Below, in pieces: positions 11,880 through 23,740 of a DNA stretch of 64,000 nt. Every line of letters starts with the position of its first letter. Within the stretch, counting starts at the first letter, position 1. The DNA comes from Phyto melanocephala (Eukaryota; Arthropoda; Insecta; Diptera; Rhinophoridae). The stretch covers positions 140,432,223 through 140,496,222 of the forward strand of contig OW799233.1 in assembly GCA_941918925.1 (NCBI GenBank), read 5' to 3'. Both the position numbers and the translations under genes were made by a program. The notes under the pieces were generated by a model. It saw nothing but the letters and a program-made list of their open reading frames with translations. It was not told the DNA's origin and did no database searches.

Positions 11880-12455
11880 TTAAGTGTTCCTTTTAGAGGC
11901 ATATAATTTAAAGAATGACTTAACAAATTTAATGCAATTATTAGATTTTAGCTTTTTAGTATTAGCTAATATCATTAAAACAATACCTGGCATATGGTCG
12001 CAGCTTCTGCCCCTCATAAACGTAATTCGGTCGGTCCAATTTTGCACCCTTTTTATTGATCGTTGAATCTTGGCTTCTAAATAATAAATCGTTTCTGATT
12101 TATTTGCAGAGACCAGATATTTAATGTAATTCCACCGAAGGTAGTTCATTGGTGTAAATTCACAGGAACAAGGTGACACATTTAGAGATCTCTTTTTTTA
12201 AGTTAATTCGATCACCAAACGTTTGGCTCAACAATGTGATGAATGCGCCATATTCTTGGAAACATTTGATCGCCAAATTTTTTGTAATATCACGAATCAA
12301 TTGCTACCTTCGTATTTAAAGACAAAGGGACCGATGACACGGGTCACATTCGGTATGTAATGAAGTCTCATAAGGATTGTGCTCCCTCCAAAAACGACAA
12401 TTCTTCTTGTTGACATACCCGTTAAACTAGAAATAAGCCGCATGGCAATTATGAT
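11880..12455 (-). pseudogene. DD41D mariner transposase, heavily decayed
   Basis: Minus-strand pieces in several frames include NGYVNKKNCRFW with EHNPYET (near 12370-12430), then an IKYLVSANKSETIYYLEAKI region and VQNWTDRITFMRG...HMPGI (about 11985-12140). These match the middle and C-terminus of rosa-type transposases. The motif around catalytic residue 2 is missing through internal deletion, and frames shift repeatedly. It lies between two inverted copies of the structured module (11100 and 12603). Confidence 0.65.
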
Positions 12456-12602
12456 TTTACAACGGTGTAGATAATATACTTAATAATTTAAAAACAATTT
12501 TAATTAAAATAACTGTATTTTTCTTTTTTGCTAAATATAAAACTTTAGTTTTACTTTTTGATTTGTTTAAATTTTTATATCTTATTTATGTATCACTAAC
12601 AC

Positions 12603-12718
12603 TAAGATATTCCGATAATAGAGTGCTGACGGTGAAACCGTAGCTGGTTTCGAAAATGCATTCTACACGACTGGTGTCGGGATTAAAACTTATTTTTTGA
12701 GTATATTCTTTCATTATC
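12603..12718 (+). repeat. Structured module, copy 2
   Basis: The same module as at 11100 but on the plus strand. The outer stem CCGATA...TGTCGG (12612-12617 with 12675-12680) differs in sequence from copy 1 but still pairs. The inner GAAACC/GGTTTC hairpin is intact, while CTGATGA has become CTGACGG and GAAA has become AAAA. The outer flank (ACTTATTTTTT...CTTTCATTATC) matches copy 3. Confidence 0.6.
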
Positions 12719-12812
12719 ACAAATAAAAATTAATTTTTCATATAAAAATGAGAAATTTAGTATTAAAATAAACTTGAGCTAGAAAAAAAATAAGAAAAGT
12801 CTTTAAAACATT

Positions 12813-13121
12813 CAATATGTGTGTTGCTCGACCTTTTGTTGTAATTTTAATGTGAGTGATTAGTTAAGCTCAAGGTCAGTTTTTTTATTTCCTTATTTAT
12901 TTAAAAAATATTTCCAATATTTCGAAATCCAATGGATCTCATTGCACATTTAAAATGTGCAATTTTAAATGTAAAACCGTGTGTGCCGTGTTTTTGATTA
13001 TTGTTCCTTTTTACCCTGAAGATGAGATCCATTGGATTTCGAAATATTGGAATTATTTTTTAAATAAATAAGGAAATAAAAAAACTGACCTTGAGCTTGA
13101 CTAATCATTCACATTAAAAAT
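12813..13121. mobile_element. Long inverted-repeat insertion with 15-bp target duplication
   Basis: Two ~99-bp arms (12843-12941 and 13023-13121) are near-perfect reverse complements around an 81-bp loop. The loop contains a 21-bp palindrome, TTGCACATTT-A-AAATGTGCAA. The 15-mer AGTCTTTAAAACATT occurs just before the element (12798-12812) and just after it (13122-13136), as a target-site duplication would. The CCCTGAAGATGAGATCC...GAAATATTGG tail is the kind of 3' sequence seen on some retroelements. I infer a retroposed inverted dimer; a foldback DNA element is possible, but a 15-bp duplication is unusual for one. Confidence 0.65.
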
Positions 13122-13659
13122 AGTCTTTAAAACATTTAAGTTTAACAATAAAATAAAAATTATTTATGTATCTTCATAAATGCCAAAGCAAAGCTAATAT
13201 TTACCACCATTTAAAAATGTTGTAGGATTTTGCGAAAAGGTGATGACTTTTGAGACATCCTGTATATTGTATAATAAAATGCTACTGAAAGGTACGCAAG
13301 ATTTGGCGCCGTCGAAAAAATAACTTCTTGTTGGTAATATTAATTCAAAAAAGAGATGCTTTGGCTCATGGCTTATTTATACAGGTATATGCAACGCCGA
13401 ATTTATACCAAAAGCTACTTTCTAGGGTGGTTTTCTGTTAAGTTCAATTCGTATATCAGGAATAGAAAAGTTGTTATGATATATTACAGTTGATATATAT
13501 ATGTGAAACACACTATAAATGAAGCAAAATAAACAAATATACATATATTTAGTACAGTGTCCGCCATCTAACTTTTTTTTTCAACTAGTACTAATTTCGG
13601 TAACACTTAGATCATGTCTGATTTGGCAGATAATTAGTTTTATCCTTCCGCTGAACGAA

Positions 13660-13985
13660 TATTGCAACATTACTTTCACCGATTTTGCCAAAAAAAAAAT
13701 CATCTTTTCAGATGAAGTTCATCTTCATCTTGGATGGTATGTAAACAAGCAAAATTGTCGCATTTGGGGCACAGAAAACCCGCACTCATACATTGAAAAG
13801 CCTATACGCCCAAAACGAGTCACTGTTTGGTGCGGATTGTGGTCCAGAGGCATAATTGGGCCATTTTTCTTCGAAAATGAGCAAGGAGTGGCCGTAGTCA
13901 ATGGCGATCGTTATCGGGCCATGTTGAACGAATTTTTGTTTACAAAAATTTAAGAGGAGGATATTGGCAGCATGCCACTTAGCTT
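13660..13985 (+). pseudogene. Rosa-type mariner transposase fragment
   Basis: DFAKKKIIFSDEVHLHLG carries the first catalytic Asp. It is followed by YVNKQNCRIWGTENPH, RVTVWCGLWSRGIIGPFFFE and VNGDRYRAMLNEFLFTKI. The frame stops at 13950-13952, but the next bases still read EEDIGS and then ACHLA, so the segment holding the second catalytic Asp (normally WFQQDGATCH) was lost by deletion. It is a different lineage from the 790-1491 copy (LHLG in place of FWLNG). Neither end nor the helix-turn-helix part is visible. Confidence 0.8.
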
Positions 13986-14301
13986 TTTTTATAGCATTTA
14001 AAAAAAAAAAGTTATTTGGCTGACCCTTTACATTTATTATCGAAAAAGTACACTCAAATTAATTGTTTAATGCCGAAATCAAAATCTTATGGAATAGAAT
14101 GGAAAATTCCTGCATTAATAAAGCGAACAAAATTAAAATCAAATTAAACAAATCTTGACAAAATGCTTCCCCATTACTTAACGTCTATACGAGCCATCGA
14201 TTTGTTGAGACTGGAACAAAACGTCGGCAGAGCAAATGTCAAAAAATTGTTCATGTTCTTTGATATGGAGAAAACGTATAAAGTGTATTTTGTTGATATT
14301 T

Positions 14302-14541
14302 TTATGTGTCGTCTCTTTCTATCACATTCGAAATGCCTTCTAGTATCAGACGTCGTCGTTCAAACAAATGTTCTGACAACTCTGTTGGAACATCAACAAA
14401 ACATCGACAAGAGCGGTCCACACCAGGAAAATTCATTTGCACACAAAAAATTGTTCGTTGTACAAACAAATTGATGACTGGTGTGTATTGTACTTTGGCT
14501 GGGCTGGTAATTTCACCTGTACGAATTCGCCCTGCTTTGGG
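14302..14541 (-). pseudogene. Unidentified coding-like island
   Basis: A frame of 78 sense codons with protein-like composition, starting just after TTTAG and ending TAA at 14302-14304. Parts read RTGEITSPAKVQYTPVINLF and VPTELSEHLFERRRLILEG. Past the stop, a shifted frame continues with a HIKEHEQFFDICSADVLFQS stretch down to about 14180. The TTTAG before the frame could be a splice acceptor. The segment is clearly richer in G+C than its surroundings. Overlapping plus-strand frames of 103 and 79 codons (14163-14474 and 14306-14545) look like antisense. I do not recognise the protein. It could be a captured exon, a decayed transposon gene or a real short exon. Confidence 0.35.
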
Positions 14542-14545
14542 CTAA

Positions 14546-15925
14546 ATTTTTAGTTTTTGACAAATAAAAAACTTTAACCCTTAAGTAGTTTGATAAAAAA
14601 AAATATTTAGCAAATTACTAGGACTATCAGTTTTTAAACCAGGATATTTAAAAAACAAGATTTTTTTTTTTTGATAAGTAATAGTGTGGACTTTAATTAA
14701 TGATCTATATTTTTTATTAAAAACCTAAAACACCTAACTGTTTCCGCCTGAATATGTTGAAATTTTGTTTCGGTACTTAAGAAAAAAATATACTTTTTAA
14801 TTAAAACAACGAAAAAATTGTCGTAGATTATATCTAACTTGAAAGTGAGATTTTATAAGCTTTTAATATTAATTATTCTGCTTGCATGAAAATGGAAATG
14901 TTCTTGCCACTGAGGTACATTATGGCATTTGTGAACGATCGAAAATGAGAGAATGATTTACTAAAATTACAGAAAAGTTAAGTTTTTTTTTTTTGTTTTC
15001 ATTTTTAATATTTTGCATATTATTCATAAATAAATATTTTCTTTATATTTTTGTAATAAAAAATCGCAGCCCTGACAATAAAAAAACCGTATGCAATTGA
15101 AAAAAAAAAATCCTTTAAAAATGAATACGATACGAAAAAAAAATTATTGTCTGTAAAATCTCTAAATTTATGCATTGAAAACGGAAAAAAGGAAAGAGCA
15201 ACAAATACTTTGCGGCGGCATTTAATCAAGTTTATGGCGGTAACAAAAATAAACGAGCATTTCCTCATCTCCTCCTCCTTTTAAAACAATGGAAAACAAA
15301 ATGTATGTAAATTTATACAAGAATATTGTTTTTCCCTTGCTGCGAAATGGTTAAAAAACAAAAAGAGAAGAAAATGGGAACCAAAATAGCAACATGAATT
15401 GACTTGTTGTGGACAATATCAGAGATATACTTAAAATTCATCAGCTACAAATTTATGGATGAGTCCTGTTATATATTTTTAGCATTTTTTTAAACTTTTA
15501 TTTTGTTGGTTTTTGCTGTGTTTTAAATCATATTATTTCATTGAGTATTTATTGCTGTGAGCTGTCTGTGCTGTTGAAATAATGAACGTAAAACCTCATT
15601 CAACTACGGTAATTTAAATGGCGATTTTTGATTTTTTTCTTTAGGTACTAAAACAAGGATTCAATATTTTTTTTTTTTAATTTTGCAATATTCTTATGGA
15701 AATTTGCTAACATGTTTGAACACTTTTTTAAGGCTAGTAAGCATTGAAATAGAAAAATTCAGGGTATGCAAAAGGTCACCATGGGTCTTATTTATTTAAT
15801 AAGTTTTTACTTATTATATAATTAGCACCTGAAGACTAAATAATGGAAATATTGAAAACAGAAAACCACAGCATAATAAAATTTTATTATTTAAATAAGC
15901 GATCAACTATTTTCAAGCAAAGATC
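14546..15925. other. A+T-rich stretch, little recognised
   Basis: Anonymous DNA with poly(A)/poly(T) runs. At about 15790-15900, a CCTGAAGACTAAATAATGG...AATATTGAAAA segment faintly resembles the tail inside the inverted-repeat insertion at 12813-13121. Confidence 0.35.
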
Positions 15926-15929
15926 ATAT

Positions 15930-16640
15930 CGCTAACATTTAAACGTCAGAATTTCGCCCTCTAAATCAATAATTCGTTGCTTAGTTTAATCTTATCACCA
16001 ACAGGGTACAGAAGGCGACTTGCCTTTAACTGGTAGATCATGTTTAAATCTCACTGCGTAAAATATTGTACGTGTAGAGCAAAGTGTAAACGAAATACCA
16101 GGAATGACTCGTAACTCACTATGGCACATCTTAAAAAAACATATACTGTTATATATACAAGGTTCAATTAGTGTAAGAATTTATAGCCGCATATCATTAG
16201 CAACATCTAAATTTTGCTGTAAAAAATCAACAGTTGACCAGAAATGAAATCTGATTATGAGTAATTAAGCTCATTTCTATTTAAATGGTTTTGTTCATCA
16301 GCAGAGCTAAAAATTCTGGGCCATTAGCTGTACAGAATGGTAAATCTTTACATCTGGAAATATTATTCAGCTACTTCTTCGAAAATGAAGATGGAAGTGC
16401 TTATGCCCTGCTCTTGAAAGCAAATATGAAATGTGGTTTTAGTAGGATGTCCAAGGCGTAGTGGCTTTTTTAAATAAAACTTTTAAGGATCGAATAATTT
16501 AATGAAATTCGCAAATTTATTTACCATCGTGTTCAACTGATTCATTACCACCCGAATATTTTCTTTGGGGTTATTTAAGGAAGCAAGTAAAGCGAAACAA
16601 TTCTTGAACTTAGGGCCACCATTGTTACAAGTTCTGCAGC
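15930..16640 (+). pseudogene. IS630-Tc1-mariner transposase, both halves decayed
   Basis: The N-terminal part (about 15980-16135) reads a GTEGDLPLTGR-like linker and then NIVRVEQSVNEIPGMT and SLWHILKK, matching the second helix-turn-helix of rosa-like transposases. The C-terminal part (about 16370-16590) reads FFENEDGSAY, then VAFLNKTFKDRII and PPEYFLWGYLRKQVK, matching the region around the third catalytic residue. Stops and frameshifts are spread throughout and catalytic residues 1 and 2 are not recoverable. It covers most of a transposase length, so it was probably once a full insertion. Terminal repeats were not identified. Confidence 0.6.
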
Positions 16641-16873
16641 CACAAATTTTTTATTTATTTTTATTATTTATTTTTTTATTTATTCAATTTGGAAGATTTT
16701 ATGGAAAATGCTTTGCGAAGCTGAAAACGGGGTTCATTAAAGTGAACACTATTTTTCTTATTTTGTGTATAAAAGTTATTATATTTCTAAGCCCTATGGT
16801 GAGGCCAACCCTGTCATAAGTAAGCAGTAACAAACATGAGTAAATCATTAACCATTAATCAATTTATTTCCTA

Positions 16874-17625
16874 CTAGAAAAGCCCGGCGCGCGTTGCTAC
16901 GCCAATTAAAGAATAAAAATGCATTCTGAATTTTAATTAAATATCAAGTACAAAAAGCTAGATATTACAACTTATTTCTTATGGGCGTGGCACTGCCCAC
17001 TTTTCTAATCACGAAATTATATAGTCATGACAGCTCAATATGTGTGTGCAAAGTTTCAGACAAATCGATCTAGTGCAAGTACCTAAAAACTATCATTTAT
17101 TTCTAATGGACGTGGCACTGCCCACTTTTTTAATCACAAAATTATTAAGTCATGACAGCTTAATATGTGTGCAAAGTTTCAGGAAAATCGGTCCAGTGCA
17201 AGTACCTCAAAATTATAACTTTTCTTTATGGGCGTGGCCCCGCCCACTTTTTTTATCTCGAAATTTTAAAGTCATGACAGCTCAATATGTGTGCAAAGTT
17301 TCAGAAAAATCGGTCCAGTGCAAGTACCTCAAAATTAAAACTTTTTTAGGGGCGTGGCCCCGCCCACTTTTCTTATCACGAAATTTTTTAGTCATGAAAG
17401 CTTGATGTGTGTGCAAAGTTTCAGAAAAATCGGTCAAGTGCAAGTAGCTAAAAATGATAACTAATTTTTTATGGGCGTGGCCACGCCCACTTTTTTCCAC
17501 CCATAAACACTCCCTGATATGTGTACAACAACTTGCCAAAGTTTGAGTCCGATCGGTTTTACAGTTTCGGAGTCTATAGCTAACACACACACACACACAC
17601 AGAGTTTCACTTTTATATATATAGA
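16874..17625 (-). mobile_element. Non-autonomous Helitron, copy 3
   Basis: Canonical ends (TC start at 17625, CTAG end at 16874) between A and T, like copies 1 and 2. There are five ~121-bp internal units (near 16983, 17108, 17229, 17350 and 17472). The last unit holds a perfect 18-bp palindrome, TGGGCGTGGCCACGCCCA. A CA microsatellite lies at 17583-17600. Confidence 0.82.
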
Positions 17626-19206
17626 TATTTCATATATTTATTTTTCTTAAAATTGATTATCTTGCTGATAATTTATCTTTTTCACAAATTTTTAAAAAGT
17701 GAAATTTTAACACACTTGTAGAATAGAAAATGACCTTAACTTAATATTTTTTTAAAGAAAAAAAAACAACAACGTTCATATCTCTTATTATTCACTTTTT
17801 TACAAAGCTTAACAGAAATAAAATATTAAAATACACAGAATGCAAACAAGAAAGATTAACTCACGCCAAAACAATTGATTCGAATGAATTTTCAAAAAAT
17901 TTACCAAAACACAAATCAACATTAATCAATAAAGAAATTCGAAAAAAAGGCAAGAAAAAAATTAAAATGTGAAAAAAAAGAACAAGAGAGATTGTAGGAA
18001 ACAAAGTAGCGGAAGTTGAAAATAGGAAAACAACTATTGAATTGTCAATAGTTAAGTTTGTATTATTTTTTTTTTATTTTTGCTTTTTCCAAAAACGAAA
18101 AAATCTCTAAAATACGAGAAACCATTAGAATGAAAATAATAAAACAAAAAACACACACATATACAAGAAGAGAAAATAAAACAAACAACTACGGAAATAA
18201 AAGAATTTTAAATGAAGTTTCAAGTAACGGATGTAAAACAATAAAAATAGAAATCAAGATACAAATTGTAAAAAAAAATCAAGATTTTTTTTTTGGTTTA
18301 AGAAAATATCATTCTGCTGCATTCATTATTAATAATGTTTATTGTAAAATATTACTTTTATCAATTTTTTATAAAATAAATTATTAATAAATAAATTTTT
18401 GCAGAAGCCTTAAAAGCCCTTAGTCAAAATTAAAAAGGTTTAGGTAATAAATAAATTTGTATGTGTGTGTATATTCGTATATATGTGTATGTATATGCTA
18501 AGCAAAAATTCAAGAAGGAGAAGAAAGCGATTTAAGCGAAAAAGATACATAAATTTACCAGTATTATATACATCATATTTTATACCTTATAAACAACCTT
18601 AATAAAAACATCTTGAAAGTTGAATTTTAATTTGGACACTAAATTATTTATTTATTTATTTATATGGGATGACCAAAAAAGCAAGATTTAAATTTTACCA
18701 CCATTTGTGAGACAAAATGTTGCCATCCAAAAATTAAAACGAATAGTAATTTTGACGGCTGACAGTTTAGAGTTAAAGAAATTGAAAAACGGATCAAAAA
18801 AGCAACTTAATTTTATCGTTAAATAAAATATCAAGTATAATAAGAGCGCAAAAGTAGCAGTAGCAGCTAAATTTATAGGTCAGGACTTTCGCAGAAAAAA
18901 CTTTTTAGAATACAAGTATATATCTTTGTCACAAGTAGAAATTCCCAAACACAAATAAGTTTTTTTTTCGCTAAATTGCTTGTAAAACTGTTAGTTTTAA
19001 TACTATTGCGTTAAATTTTTGTGTCGAGTTGCATACGTGTGAAATGTATTAGAATCACTGACAACCCTAAATTCGTAAGAAATACGAATTAGCGCCTTTC
19101 TATTGCGATTAACTATTTTATTGTGACTTGCTAAGTAATGAAGCTCTGCTTATTTTAATTTTTATAGAGAGTAAAAAAAACTAATTTCTATTGTATAATT
19201 TAATAA
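17626..19206. other. A+T-rich stretch, nothing recognised
   Basis: Very A-rich on the plus strand around 17750-18400, with a TTTA repeat near 18643-18663. The 109-codon frame at 18058 is Lys/Asn/Ile-rich with no domain and is probably chance. Confidence 0.45.
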
Positions 19207-19572
19207 CTAAGCCGGGCGCACGTTGCTAAGCCCCTTAATGAATAAAAATGCATTCTAAATTTTAATTAAATATCAAGTGCAAGAAGCTAAAAATTATAAT
19301 TTTTTTTATGTGGGCGTAACACTGCTCACCTTTCTAATCACGAAATTGTATAATCATGACACCTCTATATGAGTGCAAAGTTTCAAAAAATTCGATCCGG
19401 TTCAAGAAGCTAAAAATAATAACTTATTTTTTATTAGCGTAGCCCCGCCCACTTTTTACCGCCAGCAAACACTCCCTGGAATGTGAACAACAACTTGCCA
19501 AAGTTTGAGTTCGATCGGCTTTACGGTTTCGGAGTATATAGCTAACACACACAGACAGAGTTTCACTTTTAA
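19207..19572 (-). mobile_element. Helitron copy 4, short and worn
   Basis: Homologous to copies 1-3 but with mutated ends (CTAAGCCGGGCGC; TTTCACTTTTAAAA) and only two internal units (near 19312 and 19435). The CA tract is reduced. It directly abuts the mini-me-like fragment that begins about 19577. Confidence 0.7.
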
Positions 19573-19576
19573 AAAC

Positions 19577-20485
19577 TAATATGCGCATATGAGGGGCTCA
19601 ACTTTTGCTGGATATTTCTAATACACAAGGTATGTTTGGTATTAAAAATGGACTAAATCGGAATATTAGAAAGAGAGTTCTAGCTCATAATGTTCCTAAT
19701 GCAAGAGTATGTCAAAAACTGCATATCCTTCCAACATCGATTTAAGTGCAACTATGTCCAAACGCATTAACGTAGACCCATTAAATTTCGGATGCATATT
19801 TCCTATGTAAAAAAAATATATTTCCCCTAAATCTATGAATTAGGCAAGGAGTTAGATCAAAATGTACGAAACTTTATTTGTCAAGGCTTTGTTGTAATAG
19901 AAAATAAATGTGACACGTCTTCTTTATGACCACCTCCCATATAACGCTTCATCTCAAATTCATATAATTTCTCAATGAATTAAGATTTTGGAAGAATAAA
20001 GTACTATATTGAAATATCTTAGCTGAATTTATTAGTAAAAACTGCATTGTCACGCCTACTTTAACGCCAACTTTTCACGTTAATGAAATTTAAATACTCA
20101 TAAAACCGACAAAATTAGAGGTATGATGATGAAATTTTTTACATAAAGTGAAGGTGACACGCCAACTTTAACGCCTTCCTACCATACGATGTTTTTTCTT
20201 AAAATCATATTATTTCTGTAAGGACAAAGTTGTGGAAGAATAAAGAACTATATTGAATTATCTCAGTTTTATTTATGAGCAGAAACTATATTGACATGCC
20301 AATTTTAATGCCCAGTTTCATTGAAAGGCAAAATTTACAAAAAAAATTTTACTTGTACAGACAAAGTGATACATATTTTAGTATAAAGTGATTATTCCAA
20401 AGCGATATTGTGCTATAGAAATACACAAAGTTAGTGGTGGGTATGAAAATACGGCACAGCCGAGTATATTGCTGTTACTTCTTTT
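19577..20485 (+). mobile_element. Mini-me-like A element (A3), lacking its hairpin end
   Basis: It starts within the conserved interior (GGTATTAAAAATGG; GTCCAAACGCATTAACG), has two GGCGTT-type units, and ends with GGTGGGTATGAAAATACGGC followed by ACAGCCGAGTATATTGCTG, the family's second terminus. The CCCGCCACC hairpin, (TA)n and GTCY parts are missing at the left, where Helitron copy 4 lies. Confidence 0.65.
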
Positions 20486-22159
20486 CCTATTTGCTGGTAT
20501 GACCTGCTTGTTTTTTATATCTACTTTATAACTTAACTTCTACCTAATCTGTTAATATATGGAATGAACATAAAAGTTACTGCTCTAAAGTCATTTAAAA
20601 TTAACATAAATATATAAAAGTAAAATATTATTCAAAGTTGTTTTTTTTTTTTTGTTTGTTTTAAATTTACTCTGAGACACGGCCACACACATTTCAACTC
20701 TTGCGTTTATAAGCGCTGTAAATAAGGGTATTAATAGATGAATGTATGCATGAGTCACATACACATATTCAATGCATTAACACTTATGTCCAGAAGCGTA
20801 TTGTCCTGCAGTAACAATTAAACACATTTTTACTGTAGAATTTCTAACTAAATTGGAATAAAGTAAAACAGCATGATAGAGATGAAAAATACTTTGACAG
20901 AAACAAACAATCAACAATAAAAAAAAAGCTTTAAACTTTTGTGATGCACTGAAAGCTGTTGTATGGTATTAACACGTTGTCGTTTGGTCGCTTTGTCCTA
21001 CGGTCGGATGGTTGGTTGGTTGTCTAAAATACAATATTGGGTGAAGAGTAAAGAGTTGAAATTTTTTTTATTTTTTGTTAAATATTGTCATAAAATATGA
21101 GGCGAACACTTACTCTCTTTCTCTCACTGCCTTTTTGTACACTTGTCAAGCGTTTTACAGTTTTATTCTTAATTTTTTATTTATAATTTTTTTTTGTTAA
21201 CAGTCATACCAAAAAGAATTTATTTCTTTTTGTTTCGCAAACAAAAAAAATAAAGAATTGAAAAGAGAAAACCTAAGCATCACTGAGTAAACAACAATGG
21301 TAACAAAAATTTAAAACTGTTTGAACAATAAAAAACAGGACATTTGTAGCCAGAGGAAAGGATTTCATTTTTATATTCTTTTGCGTACGTATTGCACTCA
21401 TCTCGTTTTTATGTTCAGCTTTTTTCTATTGTGCCAGCAGTTTTATTTATTTATTTTTTTTTTTCTCTATTTTTTCTGCAAACTTAGTTTTTTGTCTCTG
21501 TTTGTTGTTTCAAATGCCGTTTTGTTTTTAATACACTTTTTTCAGTGTTGTTTTTGTTGTGATGCAAGCTGTCATGTTATCACATTAGAAATTTGTTTCA
21601 CTTTTTTCCCATTTGCCAGTTTTTTCTTCTTTATTTTTCCATTTGCTTTTTAAGTGGACATTGCCACAATAATTGGAGCGTAGATTTATGTTCTGTTTGC
21701 CCGAGTATATTCGTAGCACTGTGACACATTTCGCAATTGCTCAGTCATAACTATATATTATGGTGCTTGGTTTTAAAGTAAAATAACTTACTTATATCAG
21801 ATACTCCAAGATCAAGAAAGTTAAAACTCTTCATAAAATACAAATATTTGCATTTCTGATTATACATAACAAACTCTTAACGAAGCATGAGTTTTAAATA
21901 TACGTTAGAGCTGCGACTTTTTTAGCCACATCTTTAGTCTACTATCATATTCCAATGAGGCTCTTAATGAAACTCTACAACTTATTTATGCCTAAAATTT
22001 TTAAAATCTGCATATGAAAAATTGATTTAATCAATAAAACTACAATTGACGTTCCTATAGCAGATCTTTTTGACGTATAAATGCTATTGGTGTTGTTTAC
22101 AGTATCTTGAAAACTGTATGTCGGCCAAAAACGGGAATTAAAACAATAAACATTTTTTT
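20486..22159. other. A+T-rich stretch, nothing recognised
   Basis: T-rich tracts (21180-21650) and scattered short motifs. The 110-codon Phe/Leu-rich frame at 21321 translates poly-T DNA and has no supporting signal. Confidence 0.4.
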
Positions 22160-22710
22160 GCGAATTTTTTTAATTTCGACATGGATTAAATCAACAACAG
22201 TGCATCGACGAACACAATTCGATTTTAAGCGATGAAGCAAAATCCAGAACCAGTGATTATCGATGGTTAACTAAATTCAATCATAGCCGTAGTTAAAATT
22301 CGTGTTTCGTAAATGTCGTCCAAAACCGGTTGTTGTTCCAAAAAAAAATTGATGCTGTGCATGAAATGATACTGCAAGATCTTCATGTAACTTATTGTGA
22401 GATTAATGCAATCAAATAATGCGATGAATCCCGCGTTATTTGACTACCGGTAAAAAAAAATGGTCGCGAGAAATGTTAAAAAACTGTGATCTCGTGCTTT
22501 AAAAAATGTGCATGATATCCTAAGAGGTGATTAGACCTACATGTATGATACCAAAAGTAAACAGCAGTTGGCTGAATGGGAGCAAAATGAACAAGTCCCT
22601 ATAAAAATCATTAAAAATACGTTCAAATTGCATGGTTTCGAGGTATCTCAATTGGAATGCAGAAGTGCATTGATTTTTGTATTTAATATTTAAAATTTCG
22701 ATGATTTTTT
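22160..22710 (+). pseudogene. DD34D mariner transposase relic
   Basis: Pieces read LSDEAKSRTSDYRWLTKFN, IDAVHEMILQDLHVTYCEI and a KKNGREKC-like segment, then SKQQLAEWEQNEQVP and finally RMQKCIDF. In this order they match the N-terminus, linker and extreme C-terminus of the insect mariner lineage whose proteins carry YRWxxEFNRGR and end RMQKCI. This is a different family from the DD41D copies. The catalytic core between about 22590 and 22640 is deleted, and stops interrupt the rest. No TIR was found. Confidence 0.65.
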
Positions 22711-23464
22711 TGATTATCTGTCTCTATTCTTGAAACATCAAAGGCAACTCTCGTATATAGAATTTTGGTTGTCTTCTAGTAAATTATCGCACTGTGCAAC
22801 GGTTGGTAGAGTTTTTTTGTTTGTTTTTTTTTTTTTTCTTACTTACAAATGCATTGTGTTGACAGTATTTCGCCAAAACAGATTAAAAAATACAAAATTT
22901 TTTTTAACAAAATTTACCGCATGTTTTTTTATATATTTCTTTTTTAATGTGAAGAGAACAAGATTTAATTGTATTTCTATCTCTAACATTTATAGGTAAT
23001 TTTAAAAAGTAGGCAAATGCATGCAAATCTTTAATTAGTTTTTATTTTATTTTTGTTTATTAGATTTGATAGGAGAAGACATTAAGGTCTAAACAATTCT
23101 TCTAAATAATAAGGACTTTTTAGGGACTAATTTTTTTTCCGGAAATATTACTATAATTTATTGAGAATCTCAAACAAAATAGTAATATTTTTGTAAATCG
23201 AATTGAGAGTTTTGTTAAAATTCATTTAACTTTTTCTTGTGAATAAAATTACTCATCACCTTAGGTGCACAAATTGTTGGCTCTAAGACCGATAGAAATT
23301 GTAATATAAATTAAACAATTGTTTTTCATATCAAGCTTCAACAAAATTTTTATGATATTAAACAAGCTTGACCCAATCATATGGATCTAGGGTTAAACTA
23401 AAAACAGGTCTGCTTCTTGATTATACATTTGTCAAATGTTTCTCTCAGTTAATAAATTGTATCC
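22711..23464. other. A+T-rich stretch, nothing recognised
   Basis: Poly-T tracts around 22810-22840 and 22920-22950. No domain or repeat is evident. Confidence 0.4.
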
Positions 23465-23740
23465 CATGCTGTGTGATATGTGACGCCATCATGTTGCCGA
23501 CCCATCCAATGCTAATGCAATACTAATTGAGAATTGAAAAAGCTAGTAAAAATTTTACCGGCCTGTAGAGCGTTCGAAATTGTAAGTTTTTCTAAACGTA
23601 ATACTGACAACTTCTTAAAGATTATCATCGCTTCAAATGCGGCAATTTTGTGCAGACATCATCACTGATCAAAATTATTCTGATGATGCTTATAAGCTGA
23701 ACCATGTTTTTCAAACAAAATTTTAACAATTTTTAAACGT
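23465..23740 (-). pseudogene. DD41D mariner transposase fragment, very worn
   Basis: The DNA at about 23635-23665 (minus strand ACAAAATTGCCGCATTTGAA) matches the codons for KQNCRIW, and at 23465-23510 the reading MGRQHDGVTYHTA matches WFQQDGATCHTA, the second catalytic site. Order and spacing fit a rosa-type transposase in which most of the frame has decayed. Confidence 0.5.

Noticed and set aside
14163..14545. Plus-strand frames of 103 and 79 codons as a gene
   Set aside because: Composition and frame continuity look better on the minus strand; the plus-strand frames were treated as antisense.
17040..17596. 121- and 104-codon frames on both strands
   Set aside because: Same Helitron repeat as above, read in both directions.
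18058..18387. 109-codon Lys/Asn-rich frame
   Set aside because: A-rich low-complexity DNA with no domain.
21321..21653. 110-codon Phe-rich frame suggesting a membrane protein
   Set aside because: Comes from T-rich tracts; no start context, homology or flanking signal.
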